In this document: piece by piece, positions 61,887-64,000 of the stretch
Position numbering within the stretch: the stretch's first letter is position 1
Layout: each line of letters opens with the position of its first letter
Source: Brevibacterium renqingii
GTDB taxonomy: Bacteria; Actinomycetota; Actinomycetes; Actinomycetales; Brevibacteriaceae
DNA length: 64,000 nt
Assembly: GCF_017808105.1 (NCBI RefSeq)
Contig: NZ_JADBHF010000003.1
Location: 124,001-188,000, forward strand
Direction of reading: 5' to 3'
Program-made: the position numbers and the translations under genes
The notes under the pieces: model-generated
The model's input: only the letters and a program-made list of their open reading frames with translations
Told to the model about the DNA's origin: nothing
Database searches by the model: none

Positions 61887-62978
61887 TCAGGCCAGACGCA
61901 CGAGCCAGTTGTTCGTGTCCTCGACCCGGCCGTACTGGATGTCGAGCAGCGTCCTGCGCAGCTCCATGGTCTTCTCTCCGGCCGTCTCACCGTGGTCGAT
62001 GGCGAAGTCCTCGCTGACGAGCTTGCTGATCGGCGTGATGACCGCGGCCGTGCCGCAGGCGAAGGCCTCGACGATCTCGCCGCTGGCCGCCCCCGCGCGC
62101 CACTCCTCGACGGAGATCTTGCGCTCCTCGGGCTCGAGTCCGAGCTGCGGTGCCAGCTCGAGCAGCGAGCGACGGGTCACGCCGTCGAGGATCGTGTCGC
62201 TGAGCGCCGGCGTGAGCAGCTTCCCGTCCTTGGTCACGAGCATGAGGTTCATGCCGCCGAGCTCGTCGATGTACTTGTTCTCCTCGGCGTCTGTGAAGAG
62301 CACCTGCTGGCAGCCCTTCGCGGCGGCCTCATTGGTCGCGACCAGCGAAGCCGCGTAATTGCCGCCGCACTTGGCGAACCCTGTGCCACCGGAGCCGGCG
62401 CGCTTGAGCGTGGGCGAGAGCCAGATGGACAGCGGCTTGATGCCGCCGGAGAAGTACGGTCCGGCAGGCGAGGCGATGACGTAGTAGTCGACTTCGTGGC
62501 TGGCCCGCACCCCGAGGAACCGTTCCGTCGCGATCATGAACGGGCGCAGGTACATGCTCGACTCGTCGGTGTCCGACTGCGGCGTCGGCACCCAGGCCTG
62601 GTCGACGGAGACCAGTGCCTTGAGCGAGTCGATGAAGTCCTCTTCGCTCAGCTGCGGCAGCGCGAGGCGCTCGGCGGAACGGTTGATGCGCGCGGCGTTG
62701 CGCTCGGGCCGGAAGGTCCAGACCGAGCCGTCGGCGTGACGGTACGCCTTGAGCCCTTCGAAGATCTCCTGCGCGTAGTGGAGCACTGCGGCGGCCGGGT
62801 CGAGCACCAGCGGGCCATAGGGCTTGACCTCATGCGCCTGCCAACCGTCATCGACCGTGTATCGGATGTGCGCCATGTGGTCGGTGAAGTACTGGCCGAA
62901 ACCGGGGTCCTTCTTGATGTTCTCGCGCACCAGCTCGGGTTGCGGCTGAAGGTTCTTGAGAACGGTGAAATCTGTCAT
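61887..62978 (-). CDS. ilvE: Branched-chain amino-acid aminotransferase
   Basis: PLP enzyme for the last step of Leu, Ile and Val synthesis. PLP lysine 203 in GTGFAKCGGNYAAS; AQEIFEGLKAYRHADGSVWTFRPERNAARI; EAFACGTAAVITPI. 363 residues. The ATG at 62976-62978 (MTDFTVLKNLQPQ) has aaaagag upstream. It follows leuB on the same strand, with 250 bases between them. Confidence 0.96.
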   Translation of the reverse strand: MTDFTVLKNLQPQPELVRENIKKDPGFGQYFTDHMAHIRYTVDDGWQAHEVKPYGPLVLDPAAAVLHYAQEIFEGLKAYRHADGSVWTFRPERNAARINRSAERLALPQLSEEDFIDSLKALVSVDQAWVPTPQSDTDESSMYLRPFMIATERFLGVRASHEVDYYVIASPAGPYFSGGIKPLSIWLSPTLKRAGSGGTGFAKCGGNYAASLVATNEAAAKGCQQVLFTDAEENKYIDELGGMNLMLVTKDGKLLTPALSDTILDGVTRRSLLELAPQLGLEPEERKISVEEWRAGAASGEIVEAFACGTAAVITPISKLVSEDFAIDHGETAGEKTMELRRTLLDIQYGRVEDTNNWLVRLA

Positions 62979-63070
62979 GGGAACTCTTTTCTCATTTGTG
63001 ATGAGTGACACTGTCAGGGTAGTCCATCACCCCCGCGCACGTCGCACCGGGGTGACGTCCTCTTCCCCCT

Positions 63071-63148
63071 TGCAGCCGCTCTCCCGCCTGCAGCCGCTCT
63101 CGCACCTGCAACCGCCTTCCCGCCTGCAGCCGCTCTTCGCCCCTGCAG
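63071..63148. repeat. 18-bp tandem repeat, four copies plus partial
   Basis: Units start at 63071, 63089, 63107 and 63125, core tgcagccgctctc, with a partial fifth at 63143. They lie between the leuB stop and the ilvE start. Confidence 0.95.
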
Positions 63149-63228
63149 TCGGGGATGCCGTCACCGAGGCGGCCGTGGCCGCCCCCGCCCGCTGCCGGCT
63201 CGGTCGGGGTCCGGCGGCGGAGGTGTTC

Positions 63229-64000
63229 TCAGCCCAGTCGCGCTGCGATCGCGTCGCCCACCTCGGCGGTGGAGCGCTTCGTGCCGTCGCGCTCGGCGAG
63301 ATCGGCCTCGACGGCCGCTTCGATGGACTCGGCCACGACATCGAGACCGAGGTGAGCCGCCATGAGCGAGCCCGAGAGGATCGATGCGGTGGGGTCGGCG
63401 ATCTGCTGCCCGGCGATGTCGGGAGCCGATCCGTGAATGGGTTCGAACAGGCTCGGCGCCGTGCCCTCGACGTTGAGATTGCCCGAGGCGGCCAATCCGA
63501 TTCCACCGGTCACCGCAGCGGCGAGGTCGGTGAGGATGTCGCCGAAGAGGTTATCGGTGACGATGACGTCGTAACGCTCCGGATCGGTCACCATATAGAT
63601 GGTGCACGCATCGGTGTGTTCGTAGTTGACCGTCACCTCGGGATACTCCGCACCGACTTTCTCGACGACGCGCCGCCACAGATGGCCCGCGTGGACCATC
63701 ACATTGTGCTTGTGCACATAGGTCAGCTTCTTGTTCCGGGCCTGGGCTCGCCCGAAGGCATCGCGGACGGCCCGCTCGACGCCGTACCAGGTGTTGACCG
63801 AGACCTCGGTCGCCACCTCCTGAGGTGTATCGGTGCGCACCGATCCACCCGAGCCCGTGTAGGAGCCCTCGGTGCCTTCGCGGACGACGACGAAGTCGAT
63901 CTTGCCCGGCTTCGCCAGCGGGCTGGTCACTCCGGCGAACAGCTTCGAGGGACGCAGATTCACCGCATGTCCGAGCCCGAAGCGCATCTTCAGGATGACA
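63229..64000 (-). CDS. leuB: 3-isopropylmalate dehydrogenase, N-terminal part cut by window edge
   Basis: NAD-dependent oxidative decarboxylase of leucine synthesis. The visible 256 residues include [44 protein letters not shown], and the metal/NAD region [33 protein letters not shown]. The frame stays open to base 64000, so the ATG visible at 63985-63987 is internal. The leucine genes leuB, leuC and leuD are thus split over 30 kb. Confidence 0.95.
   Translation of the reverse strand, partial: VILKMRFGLGHAVNLRPSKLFAGVTSPLAKPGKIDFVVVREGTEGSYTGSGGSVRTDTPQEVATEVSVNTWYGVERAVRDAFGRAQARNKKLTYVHKHNVMVHAGHLWRRVVEKVGAEYPEVTVNYEHTDACTIYMVTDPERYDVIVTDNLFGDILTDLAAAVTGGIGLAASGNLNVEGTAPSLFEPIHGSAPDIAGQQIADPTASILSGSLMAAHLGLDVVAESIEAAVEADLAERDGTKRSTAEVGDAIAARLG

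Overview
The window is a high-GC actinobacterial chromosome segment. Gene content, gene order and protein character fit Brevibacterium or a close member of the Micrococcales; this is an inference from the sequence, not proven. Almost every base is used: about 55 protein genes, three tRNA genes, and few gaps above 150 bases. Most genes lie on the minus strand.

The minus-strand backbone, read from right to left, is leuB, ilvE, FAHD protein, gltX, leuC, leuD, murA, plsC, gpsA, ddl, thiL, DAK-domain kinase, recG, rsmD, coaD, DUF177, rpmF, rnc, mutM, smc, ftsY, ffh, rpsP, khpA, rimM. Much of this order is known from mycobacteria (Rv2995c to Rv2907c region). It joins translation, signal-recognition, chromosome, cell-wall and branched-chain amino-acid functions.

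Region by region. 1-5032: ribosome and SRP genes (rimM, khpA, rpsP, ffh, ftsY). 5252-9040: smc and tRNA-Asn. 9283-11674: a BCCT transporter and a PH-domain membrane protein on the plus strand. 11921-16637: mutM, rnc, rpmF, DUF177, an MFS protein and coaD. 16722-20753: a GntR-type regulator diverging from an ehuBCDA-like ectoine/hydroxyectoine importer, set between coaD and rsmD. 20786-34057: rsmD to leuC. 34233-41668: ndgR, then a galactose locus (DeoR regulator, Na+/solute symporter, small membrane protein, galK, galT, galM). 41760-45913: DUF4282 protein, tRNA-Glu and tRNA-Gln, a hydrolase and gltX. 46097-61679: an accessory block with FAHD protein, FMN reductase, hrpB, alcohol dehydrogenase, thyX, a peptidase/lipoate-ligase operon, an HNH endonuclease and an MFS transporter. 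61887-64000: ilvE and partial leuB.

No phage, insertion sequence, CRISPR array or obvious new multi-gene defence system was found. The unusual signals are structural. (1) Short tandem duplications (18-33 bp) are abundant; four of them straddle stop codons and two expand heptads inside galK and galM. (2) At least seven genes start 6-7 bases downstream of a TANNNT-like box, so they are probably leaderless. (3) Long perfect hairpins without T-tracts sit at gene ends. (4) A paired 19-bp repeat occurs in two distant intergenic spacers.
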